Assembly (NCBI GenBank): GCA_037951165.1
Contig: JBBDHG010000009.1
Coordinates: 8,087,001-8,151,000, forward strand
Length of the DNA stretch: 64,000 bases
Direction of reading: 5' to 3'
DNA from: Lophius americanus
Lineage: Eukaryota; Chordata; Actinopteri; Lophiiformes; Lophiidae
The notes beneath the pieces were generated by a model. The model saw only the letters and a list, made by a program, of their open reading frames with translations, made no database searches and was not told the origin of the DNA. Of the stretch, positions 13,601 to 22,590 are shown in pieces. Position numbers and translations under genes: made by a program. The first letter of the stretch is position 1, and each line of letters opens with the position of its first letter.

Positions 13601-15108
13601 TCTCCAGATGAGTGCTATTTAACATTACTGAAGAAGATGCTGCAATTAATTCAGACGCCAGTCAAATATTAAACATTTGTTTTGAAAACCATGTTGGAAT
13701 TATGCCGTTTGTTTTCATGTCTCCTAATTTCTTAATCTCTTCATTGATGTTCAGGCAAAATGCTTCCAGTACGTCATTTCGTTTCTGCATTATCCGTTCT
13801 GATTGCATTTATGTTGTATTTATCAATACACATTCATCAATATGTGAACTCCTGGGAAGTATTTCAAAAAGCAGGCTAAACATACTCTGAGTTACTGACT
13901 GAGCTTGAACTTGAAAAAGCCTGACATGGGAAACTCGAGATTTCCGGTTTCAGAACAGCTGATATGAATTGGTTCAATGAAATCAGAGTTGGTTAACACC
14001 GAGTTGAATGCATGCGCGTGGACTCAAAAAAGCCATCATAAATGGAGCTCAGATACTGTTATTCACCATGGCAACCAGTGAGACGCTATGGTCGCCATAC
14101 TTCACAATAATTAAGCAGGAAGTTTGAGTGCGGTCACAAAAGTATATATATTAAAAAAGAGAGACTTCATTAGAGAAGGAGAGAAAACTGGCGTGTGAGG
14201 GAATTGCTGCCTGAGTGAAAGTATCTACTACATTTATCGTATTTTCTCTGAATATTGTGTGATAAGGTGGTGGAATTTGCCCACTAAAACAGCTGAAAAT
14301 GAAAGACAAATCCAGATTTAACCATGAGTGGACACAGAATTCATTGAGGAATTTTATCTGAGAACGCTTCAGGATCCCCCGCGCCACTGGATGAGCTTGA
14401 GACGGTTGCGTGACATCACCGGCAGCACAGCAGTCAAGTTAATCCGAATAAAGTTGGATGTGAGCAACGTCTACATTGTGAGATGCATGGTTTCAGAATG
14501 TCATTCAGATAAATCATGGAATAAAAGCAGGTTCAATCTGGGTCTCTCAGTCCTCTCCAGACATTAATCTATTAATGTAACAAATGATTGACGGACGCGT
14601 CATGACTGACAGCTCTGCCTCTGGTTCCGAAGGAGGAGGAGTCGGGAACAACCGTGGGTTCTTTGAAGTAAATCTGCCGGCAAGCAGGTTAGGGTCACAG
14701 AATAAGTTACTGCGGTAACTGAGTCAGAGCTCAACTTAATCCTCTTTCTTAAACAGGAAACCCAGAGTTTCCTTCATCTCAGGCTTAACCAACTCGGAGG
14801 TTCCGTTATGCCCGCTTCGTGAAATACCCCCCTGGAATGTTTAAAGAGATGTTAAATTCTTGAAATGATCTCTTTATGTGTGAAAATGTTAATAACAACT
14901 AAGGTGTGGTTTTTGCAGTGAACGTCACATTAACCTTTCATCCCTTCCTTCCTTGTGTGTATGGGTGTTATTGTTTTTTTCAGAGTACATCCAAAGGTAT
15001 GCCACAGAGGAGGCTCTAAAGGAGCAGGAAGATGGAGGGGGCGACTCCTCTTCCGAGAGCTCTATGTCAGACTTTTCAGAGGACGAGGCTCAGGACATGG
15101 AGTTGTAG
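7619..15108 (+). CDS. ube2h: Ubiquitin-conjugating enzyme E2 H, complete, 7 exons
   Basis: This is a class III-type E2 that accepts ubiquitin from E1 on a cysteine and passes it to substrates; in vertebrates it works with the CTLH/GID E3 complex and is known from erythroid maturation. Coding exons are 7619-7671, 10538-10614, 11279-11353, 11434-11473, 11605-11657, 13075-13203 and 14984-15108. All introns are GT-AG and all junction phases agree. The spliced protein is 183 aa, the same length as human UBE2H, and nearly identical to it. It starts MSSPSPGKRRMDTDVVKL. The catalytic Cys87 lies in SGTVCLDV (exon 5), next to an HPN motif in exon 4 (FHPNIDE). The C-terminus is the family's acidic serine-rich tail ending SEDEAQDMEL. 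The start is fixed by homology and is preceded by an A-rich Kozak context. Introns 2 and 6 carry mobile-element remnants. Identity is essentially certain. Confidence 0.98.
8805..8908 (+). other. Exon-like segment in ube2h intron 1 (possible poison or alternative exon)
   Basis: A 104-base block has a good pyrimidine-rich acceptor (ending TTTTTGTCCTGCAG) and a good donor (CCGA|GTATGT). It is more GC-rich than the intron around it. Spliced between ube2h exons 1 and 2 it would place TAG directly after the junction (CT|C TAG), and its length is not a multiple of three, so inclusion would truncate the protein. It could be a regulatory poison exon, an alternative 5' exon or chance. No transcript evidence is available here. 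Confidence 0.3.
10790..11115. repeat. Dispersed teleost repeat fragment in ube2h intron 2
   Basis: The stretch reading CCCAAGGCTTTTGATTCATG, GGGGAGCAAAGGCTAG and GATCCCACTTAAGAATTACA resembles, from memory, a segment repeated many times in fish genomes as part of a non-LTR retrotransposon. It is degraded, with no intact reading frame. The family name is not certain. Confidence 0.4.
13854..14832. mobile_element. Harbinger-like non-autonomous DNA transposon in ube2h intron 6
   Basis: The left end (GGGAAGTATTTCAAAAAGCA) and the reverse complement of the right end (GGGGGGTATTTCACGAAGCG) are imperfect terminal inverted repeats. Similarity continues inward for over 100 bases (GAGTTGGTTAA, GAAACTC, GAACAGCTGAT on the left against matching blocks on the right). 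These ends match a common fish family with GGGGGTATTTCACGAAGCAGG termini that I would place in PIF/Harbinger. At about 980 bp, with no long transposase frame, it is non-autonomous. The class assignment is inference. Confidence 0.6.
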
Positions 15109-17440
15109 TGAAGGGAGAAGAGCCTATCCCCTTCACATCACAACAGACTGTCCATCCTTACGAGCAGGAACTCGGTTCTATATTCATATTTAAACAAGAC
15201 AATTTTATAAAGCAACACAAGGATTTTTATTGCAACACAAGGATTTGCAGTATGATATTGCAGAATATCAATCCTTATTTAGGTATTCATGACCACCTGC
15301 CCTATGCCCAATGCCCTTTTTGCCCCTGAGAGCCGTACTACTAGAAGGAGCTTTTCATTCATTTCCGCGATTTTAAGTGGTCACAGTCAAGAGATTCACA
15401 TTGCACAACCAAGCACAGACTGAGCATATGCAAGGACGGTTGTCACCTAAATATCTATTTTTTTTTTTTTTTTTACAGTTTTTCATGTGGTACCATACAC
15501 CACACCTCACACCCAGCCCCTTTCGGTTCTAGCCTGCTATAGTTTTTTGTATTTGTAAACATTTTATTGCATTGTCAGGCCTCGTTGCCACCCCGACAGA
15601 GGACTGCAGGATAACAATCCATTCTTCCTCAAAAGATTAAGGATTCTCGTTTGTGCTGAACAGTAACCTTTCATTAATGAGACTTCCAATGTGCTGAAGA
15701 CCAGCAGAGCACATTGCAGCTGTGTGCTTGTTGTGTACAAACAGTACAAATGTGATTCCAGACAGCCTCTCTGACAAGAGTGCCCTCTGTGCAAACCGGC
15801 TGACACATCATATATATGGTCAAACAACATGTGTGTGTGCGCACCTGTGTGCATGCATGAATGTAATCCAGTGAGAGCAATGGCATTTTGATAACTTGGG
15901 TTTTCCAAATCCCTAATGCTCTCCAGAAATCAGGAGAGAAGGTTCTTTCTCCTCTTGAAGATTCATCTCCCCCTCACCTTCCTCCTCTCCGTTTTAGGAA
16001 AGTGTTTTTCATTCTCTAAATATCTTTGTAAATTGTGGCATGACACAAGTAAAGTTGTGTAGGGCTTTGTGGAGCTGTAACACTGTAGACAGGGGGAGGA
16101 CACCTGTGTGCAGGCTTATCCAGGTCCTTGTTGAATTATTGAACTTCTTAACTTTGCCTATTGCTTGTGTGAACTATAATAGGTGTTTGACTTGCGTAGG
16201 GATAGTTAGTTTTGTCGTGGGTGGTGAATCCTATCCTAATGTATGGTTTAATACATGAATAACACACTAGTTTTAAGACTGACTGTTCTGTGAAGATGAT
16301 AGTTAATACAGTTCATCTTTGTGGCATGAGTCTTTGTTGAATCAAATCCTTCAAAGACACGTTACCCCCCTGCACCCCCTTCTTATATGCAAATGTGTCC
16401 ATAAGGGATAATTTACATTGTCGGACAGAAGTAGTTTTTGTTTCAACCATTCAACACTTTCCCATCTTCTATTTTATGCTGTTGATGGCTTCTTGTTTTC
16501 CATCAAAATCTAATAAATCTATATAGTCAGTTAAGTAAATAAAAAAAAAACCCAAGGAAGTTGTCCTCAAACATGATTTGGAGATAAGAGTTTTCAAAGT
16601 AAAGTTACATAAATAAGTAATGTCAAACTCTGCATTGCAGTCCCAGCTTCATACTTAAATTCAAACACGGGTTTCTTCTTGACAATTCTTTACTCTGTTG
16701 ATCTGTGGAGAAATGTATTTGTGTGCTGACGCCTGTGCAGAGGTGGCGTTACCTGAGCAGTGGCAGTTTATTGTTAAATGTTATGATGGTACACTGGTCT
16801 GTGTTTTAATGCAGGCTTGAAGCCTGATGTGTTTCTAACATGTACTCGTCGCATGTTCAGGGCTGTTCCTTTTAAACGTGTCATTTCTGGGAGGAAACAA
16901 AAATTGGACTCGAAATGTTATCACCATGAAGATGGGCTATTTCCCCCTGGATGTGATCACGCCATTACTTAATAATCCCTTTACAATTGTCTAAATGATA
17001 TCAGGATCTTTTTCCACGATGTCTTGCTACATTTTGTTCACCTTCATTTGAGTATTAACAAGTTAGTGAAAATATGTCAGTGTTGTTTTTTTTAACATGG
17101 CATTGAAATGTATTTGTTAAACAACATGGTTAAGATGACCCCGATTAGCCTTGGTAACCAAATATGTGTTAATGTAGGTTTTAGGACTACAAGATGTCAG
17201 TCATTTGCACCGAAAACAGTGTGTAGCTTTGTTTTTCTCATTTTCAGGATGAATCTGCGTGTCATATATTTTATTAATGGGACACTTACAGTATATTTGA
17301 TGCCTATGACTTGTTTCTTGTTTTTATTTTGTGTTTTAAGCCCTATGTCCAGGATACAAGTCCAGATAACTCTGATTCAAAAAATGAATAAATGTGCTTC
17401 CCTTGTAACTTGAAGAAGGAAATAAACAATAAAAATATGA
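15109..17440 (+). other. ube2h: ube2h 3' UTR
   Basis: The 2.3 kb after the stop contains no further exon. It ends near two close poly(A) signals, AATAAA at 17421-17426 and 17429-17434. Earlier AATAAA-like signals around 16511 and 16546 could give shorter messages. Mammalian UBE2H also has a multi-kilobase 3' UTR. The exact cleavage site is inferred. Confidence 0.65.
17421..17434 (+). terminator. ube2h: Tandem AATAAA poly(A) signals, probable end of ube2h
   Basis: Two AATAAA hexamers overlap the end of an A-rich stretch, followed by a T-rich downstream element (TTGTTATTTATTTATG). This is the most convincing polyadenylation site downstream of ube2h. Confidence 0.6.
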
Positions 17441-17749
17441 TTGTTATTTATTTATGTATGATGTGGATTTAGATGTTTTGGGGTATGAAATTACATGGTA
17501 TTTGCCATTTATTAGATGCAAATAAGATTTATTTGTAATTACTGTGACATTTATTATTTCATATTTACTGTCTGGTTAAATGATTTTCACAATTTGTATT
17601 CATAGCTTGGTCAAAATGATGCCATTGAGGAAACTGACTACAACAACCTTCTCTGCTTCAGATGGCGGTCATCTGTGTCTACAGTCTGTATATGGTTCCT
17701 AAGGCAAGCTTAACATAATAATAGTTATAATAATTGATACTTTATTAAT

Positions 17750-18116
17750 GACATACAGCCATACATAGTAGAAAATAGTGCATCTGTATTTGATCCGTCC
17801 CTGAAGGAGTGAATCTTCATTTATTTTTATATGTTTGGTTTTAGTGTATTTTTTGAGATCACAGCTTTTTCTTTATTTATGAAATCACATTGCAAATACT
17901 TTATATACAGTTGGAAATATAATTTCAGACAGAGCTGGTTGTCTTTATCATGACAAAAATGTATGCCCAGTTGTTATAAAGTACAACATTGTACCGTCTG
18001 CATTCGAATAATTCCAGGGGAGCAGTATGGAACCCCCTCGTGAAGCGCTGGGAGAGCAAATTGGGGTTCAGGGTTTTGCTAAAGGATAGGTTTACCACTT
18101 GAGTTACAGCTGCCCT
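17750..18116 (-). mobile_element. tRNA-SINE copy interrupted by about 180 bp
   Basis: The 3' tail (GATCCGTCCCTGAAGGAGTG, about 17790) and the 5' part (TTGGGGTTCAGGGTTTTGCT to GTTACAGCTGCCC, about 18060-18115) of the same SINE are separated by AT-rich sequence, consistent with a later insertion or divergence. Confidence 0.55.
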
Positions 18117-20150
18117 TTATCCAACTGTCCGTCACCTGTAACCGCTCGCTTTGGCCGGGGGGCAGATCTGAACATAAAATTGAATATATGATACAATAAA
18201 TGATCATATATTCATATAACAGTCATATATGTAGATGACTGTTTAGGCTTACTTGAACAAAACATTCACGGTTTTTAAAGTCGGGACCAGGATGTTCCCA
18301 TTATGACAAGCCAATTTGCTGTGAGAAAAGACTAATGGGTAAGTTTTGGAACAAATATCTGCCCGGAAAAGGTTAAACCTTTTAAAAGTATTTATACTTG
18401 TGTTTAATAACTTATTGATGTAAATTAAAGGGGCCATATCAAATCATGGTTTTGATTTGGCATCATAAATTGTAACATATTTATGAGTAAGTCTTTAATT
18501 CCCCTTAAATACATCCCCAAAAAGTCAGGGATCGTCATCCCCGACACTAAAGATCCTTTCTGTTAATACAATAACTGAACTATTTCATGGATCATTTTCA
18601 GATTTGAAACTCACACAGACTTTAGTGTGAAGAAGAAATATATTATATGGGAAAGGTTGGTTTCCTATTTTCACTAGGGAGGACTTTATCTCTAAGTATT
18701 CGGTTCATTATTTCAACTGTTGGTCCATTTAGTCCAAATGGAGTGCATTTGAATCGAGGACACTTAATATATGTATCATATGTTACTCACTAAGGGGAGT
18801 GTTTTTATGGAAATTTGCTGTTACTCCGACTTAACTTCCTAACTGTTAGTTCGATTTAGTTCAAATTTGATTCATAAGAATGGACTCGAGGGGATCTGTT
18901 TTGTACGTATCATATTTTACTCTAATAGTTCGGATTTTACTTACTAGAGTGAGCTATTCAATGTAAAACTGTCTTTCGGACCTTATTTCTTATTTAGAGG
19001 AGTTCAGTCAAGTGATTGCTTGTATAACATAAGTACAAAATATTTTTCTTGATGTATGATTCATTAAAAAATGTGTTTACAAAGCCCTGTCAGTTTCGAT
19101 CCAATTTGGGGCTGGTGTTTTGATTTTATTCTTTCATAGGCTACTATGAAATTCTTACTTCAGGTGTATAATTTTAAATAAGTAAATAATTGCATGAATC
19201 TTTCAACAAGTTGAAATGCTAGAGGAGTCTGGTGGTCCTTATCAGACACATAGGCAAGTGACACCTTATAATGAAATATTTATTGTTGAGTGGCCATGCA
19301 GCCTCATATTCAGGTTTCTTGTTTCAGCGACAGTACATTTGTCTTAAGGCTAATGCACATTCAATATTGCAGATCAGGCCTTTTGACCATTGTGTTTATT
19401 TCTCCATAAACTCACTCTTTCTGGAGGGAAAGATTTATTTAAATGTAAATCTAAATGCAACATAATTAACAATTCAGATGTAGTATGGGATAACCAGACC
19501 CTTTACAAATGTATTATATTTCATTCATCTTAATTTATCCCTGTTCAGCTCAGGGCTACAAAAAATAAATTTCAAATTTGATATTTAAGGTCAATTTCTA
19601 CATTTTCTTTTAAGAATACTGCCATTGGGTTGATGAAAATAATTGTTAGCCCATAAGAAACAATAGTGACACAAATTTTATAAAAGGTTCCTTTGGCAGC
19701 TCTGTCCTTTGTTTTTTGTTACTCAATCTAATTTTCAGTCAATTTCCCAAACCATAATTACATTTTTTCCTGTTTACATTTAACCTTTACAGGCAACAAT
19801 TTGATGTAAAACAATGTAGATGTACTAATATAACTCTTTTCTCGTGTAGTAAAACCTTAACAGTAGAGTTACAAATGTTTATATATGTTGTGTAATTACA
19901 AATTAAAAAATAGGAAGAGGGAGAGAGAGAGAGAAAGAGAGAAAGACAGAGAGAGAGACAGAGAGAGAGAGAGAGGAAGCGTTGGGGTCCACCTGGTTCA
20001 TTTTCAAAACAAAGAAAATACCACAAAGGTCAGATGTAACTTTTCACCTAAAACCAGTAATGGCACGGTTATTGAAAAAGACTTGCTGGATGAATAAATT
20101 GACAGTTTAAAAAACAAGAAAGTTATTTGGGAGGGAGGAGAGCAGCAGCA
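18117..20150. other. Intergenic between ube2h and the mir-183 cluster promoter
   Basis: AT-rich. An imperfect local duplication is visible between 18715-18795 and 18838-18920 (AACTGTTGGTCCATTTAGTC against AACTGTTAGTTCGATTTAGT, each followed by a GAGGACA/GAGGGGA and ATGTATCATA-like block). No coding exon seen. Confidence 0.45.
19914..19977. repeat. GA-rich microsatellite
   Basis: Imperfect (GA)n with AAAG and ACAG interruptions. Open frames read through it are low-complexity artefacts. Confidence 0.9.
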
Positions 20151-20392
20151 GCTGTGCAGCAGGGGGAGATGCGCTACTGTCCGGCTGCGCCTCCTTCATA
20201 ATGAATGGAGCGGACAAAAGACGCGGGTGGATTTCAGCCGCAACATGACAGAGTGGTAATCCAAATATGTCCAGTCCAACCCTGACTAGCTAACTTGAGC
20301 TGAACGGATCATGGCACTCTTTTCCATACTCAATCTGTCACATAATCGCCGACAGCAGGTTAATGAACTCTAGGGGGACCTTTGGGTGCCCC

Positions 20393-20399
20393 TATATAA
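20393..20399 (+). promoter_or_regulatory. TATA box (TATATAA), probable mir-183 cluster promoter
   Basis: TATATAA sits in a G+C-rich island (20.15-20.52 kb) that contrasts with the AT-rich flanks. Initiation would fall near 20425. The only genes downstream on this strand before the oppositely oriented ahcyl2 are the mir-183/96/182 hairpins, about 1.7 kb away. It is therefore best read as the promoter of their primary transcript. This is inference from position. Confidence 0.5.
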
Positions 20400-20424
20400 C
20401 GCACAGAGGAGGCCTGCGCACGGA

Positions 20425-20523
20425 GAAACTTTTGCTGGTGTAGGAAGGAGATGGAGAGGAGCAGAGTGGAGCGGCCGGCCGCGGCTTTGAGCTTCGTAAG
20501 AAAGCCACACCCCATGGATTCTG
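20425..20523 (+). ncRNA. Putative first exon of the mir-183/96/182 primary transcript
   Basis: From the expected start about 30 bases after the TATA box, the sequence runs to a good donor, ATTCTG|GTAGGT. Within it an ATG at 20451 opens a 35-codon frame (MERSRVERPAAALS...) that ends at 20556-20558 if unspliced. I recognise no protein there and think it is a short upstream-type frame in a non-coding transcript. A second possible donor (AAAAAG|GTTTGT) lies near 21024. Exon limits are predicted, not proven. Confidence 0.35.
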
Positions 20524-21141
20524 GTAGGTTCTACTACGCAGAGAGTGAAAGTGACTGATGAGTAGAAATTGAGTCCGAGTTAGACTTACCTTAATTTTTG
20601 CTTCTGACGAATAACGATTATTTTTAAACAGCTTACTTCAAGGCTACGTGGATGGTGTAATATTAAACGAAGTGTTTGAATTGTTTATCCATCACCCTGG
20701 CTTTGTTTGAGGAATACCAAACTAATTTTAGGAGCATTAAATTCCATGTCATCAACTGACTGCAGTGCGCGTCTTGTGCGTAAAAGGCGCAGATGACATG
20801 TGCTGTAGGCCTGCGAATAGAAGCGACAGAAGGACGGGGATGAGGGCTGCGTGGATTACTATACTGCCAGCGGGATAAGATGCTTACCAACTAATTACCT
20901 GTCCACTAAAATCCCCTCATACAGCCAAACAAGCAAGGAGCCGAGAGGCTGTATGGAGGGTAAAGTGGCAGAGTACTGAGCAGCGGACTGAGGAGGTTGT
21001 TCATCCAACTGAAGACCATAAAAAGGTTTGTTTGTTCGCCTTATATGTTGTTATCATCAGTTCTGGCTGTGAAGATATTCTTCTACTGGATGATATGATT
21101 TTTTTGGTCCTTTTTTTTGTATTTAGATTCCATCATGTATA

Positions 21142-21166
21142 AGGTAAGGTAAGGTAAGGTAAGGGT
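21142..21166 (+). repeat. Short GGTAA pentanucleotide array
   Basis: About five copies of AAGGTAAGGT-type pentamers in tandem. Each copy resembles a 5' splice-site consensus (AAG|GTAAGG), so the array could act as a cluster of donors or decoys if transcribed. Confidence 0.6.
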
Positions 21167-21461
21167 TATAATCATCTAACAGAAATCACTGCTCTGTTAA
21201 TGCTTATTGCGTCAGGGAGCCAAAAGGAAAATGTGCAAATTAAACTAAGATTGTGTATGACCTCTAGCCTGGCGGATGGTCAAATCAACACAAACACAAA
21301 ACATAGGCTATTATACTAATGCAGAGCTAATGCTCTTTCATAATATGCTTTTCAGCTCCATAAAGAAGGGGATGAGGAATGTGGCTCCAGTTTTAAACTA
21401 TTAAAGAACTTTCACAGGCACTTTCTTTCTTTTAGTCATGTGTGGACTAAATTATCATCAG

Positions 21462-21506
21462 TGACATGCAACCAAGTTTCAGATCGCGGCATTTGGTTGC
21501 ATGTCA
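21462..21506. repeat. Perfect 14-bp inverted repeat (hairpin) upstream of mir-183
   Basis: TGACATGCAACCAA (21462-21475) is followed 17 bases later by its exact reverse complement TTGGTTGCATGTCA (21493-21506). The loop contains GATCGCGGC. Immediately downstream is another self-complementary purine/pyrimidine stretch (GAGAGAGAGAGCTCTCTTTC, around 21520-21545). It lies inside the predicted mir-183 cluster transcript. Function is unknown. Confidence 0.6.
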
Positions 21507-22061
21507 GTGAATCAAGAGAGAGAGAGAGCTCTCTTTCTCTTTTCTCTCTCTCTCCTTCAACCTTTTCACTCTATTGATCTCTCCCGGAAATGGGAAGATG
21601 AGCCTTGCTCTGGGACCTATTTGGAGCATCTCAAAAATCACTTAGCCCATCATTCCCTCCAGCTAGAATCAATCTGAGCAGCAGAACCACTCCACCTACA
21701 TCAGGAGAGAATCACATAAAGGCTAGAAATGTCCAAAAATACTGATCTGGCAATAATCATATGGTTTTATCTGATACTCTTCAGTATGTTTGGAATATTT
21801 TATTCAGAAAACTGCCCAACTTGAGGCGGAAGCATCACTGGTCTGGTATCCCATCGCTGGATTTACTTTGCAGTACCAAGATGAGAAAAGACAAAGACTC
21901 TGTGAAGACAAGGCTCCTCAGCTTTACACGTCTTACAGGGGAATATAAATGTCAGTGAGAGGACAGGTTGTCCATTCTTAGAGATGGTCAGGTTTTGAGA
22001 CATCTCTATCTAGCTGTTGTTGCTCTGTTTGTGCTAATGTGGGTAATGGTTCGTCTTTCCT

Positions 22062-22146
22062 CCTGTTCTGTGTATGGCACTGGTAGAATTCACTGTTACA
22101 GCAATCACATCAGTGAATTACCATAGGGCCATAAACAGAGTAGAGA
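22062..22146 (+). ncRNA. mir183: microRNA precursor mir-183
   Basis: The 5p arm TATGGCACTGGTAGAATTCA (22073-22094 with CT) and the 3p arm GTGAATTACCATAGGGCCAT (22113-22134 with AA) match vertebrate miR-183-5p and -3p exactly as I know them. The arms pair through a short loop (around TTACAGCAATCACATCA), and the stem extends outward (TCTGTGTATGG against CCATAAACAGA). The seed is AUGGCAC. miR-183 is expressed in hair cells, photoreceptors and other ciliated sensory neurons. It is the first of three clustered hairpins downstream of ube2h, as in other vertebrates. Confidence 0.97.
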
Positions 22147-22226
22147 CAGAACCACATTGGTTGTGTCCTCGACTCATCTGTAAACGTAAGACCGAGTCTA
22201 CTCTTAACCGAGTGATCTTCACCATC

Positions 22227-22314
22227 TTCTTTGCCCATTTTGGCACTAGCACATTTTTGCTTTGTTTCATCAAAATTTGAGCAATCATGTGTGGTGCCAA
22301 TATAGGACAAGAAA
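22227..22314 (+). ncRNA. mir96: microRNA precursor mir-96
   Basis: The 5p arm begins TTTGGCACTAGCACATTTTT at 22239 and ends at 22261, a full match to miR-96-5p. The 3p arm AATCATGTGTGGTGCCAATA lies at 22283-22303. The outer stem pairs TTCTTTGCCCATTTTGGCAC with GTGCCAATATAGGACAAGAA. The seed UUGGCAC is intact; seed mutations in this miRNA cause deafness in human and mouse. It lies about 165 bases after mir-183 and is presumably processed from the same transcript. Confidence 0.97.
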
Positions 22315-22494
22315 CACACACAGCGGCTCATGGCATATCCTTATCACTGCGAATGAAATTATAGGTGAAGGAGTGACGGGCGGATGAGCTATCGATCTAA
22401 TCGATAGAACCACCCCTCTCAGATATCACTGTTTACCATAGAGGTCTCTGCCCTATCTCCGAGACGCTACAATGTGTAACCTGAACCCTGGTAC

Positions 22495-22590
22495 ACTCTC
22501 CCACAGTGTTTGGCAATGGTAGAACTCACTCTGGTGGGTTGGAAGGATCCGGTGGTTCTAGACTTGCCAATAACTGATAGAGAGCTTTAA
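22495..22590 (+). ncRNA. mir182: microRNA precursor mir-182
   Basis: The 5p arm starts TTTGGCAATGGTAGAACTCA at 22509. The 3p arm TGGTTCTAGACTTGCCAATA lies at 22553-22572, and both match miR-182. The stem is extended by CCCACAGTGTTTGGC against GCCAATAACTGATAGAG. After CTCA the genomic 5p reads CTCT rather than the human CACT, so the 3' end differs by a base while the seed (UUGGCAA) is kept. It is the third member of the cluster, about 250 bases after mir-96; in mammals this gap is several kilobases. Confidence 0.96.

Noticed and set aside
19787..20097. Open frames rich in Arg-Glu or Ser-Leu
   Set aside because: Low-complexity translation of the GA microsatellite at 19914-19977.
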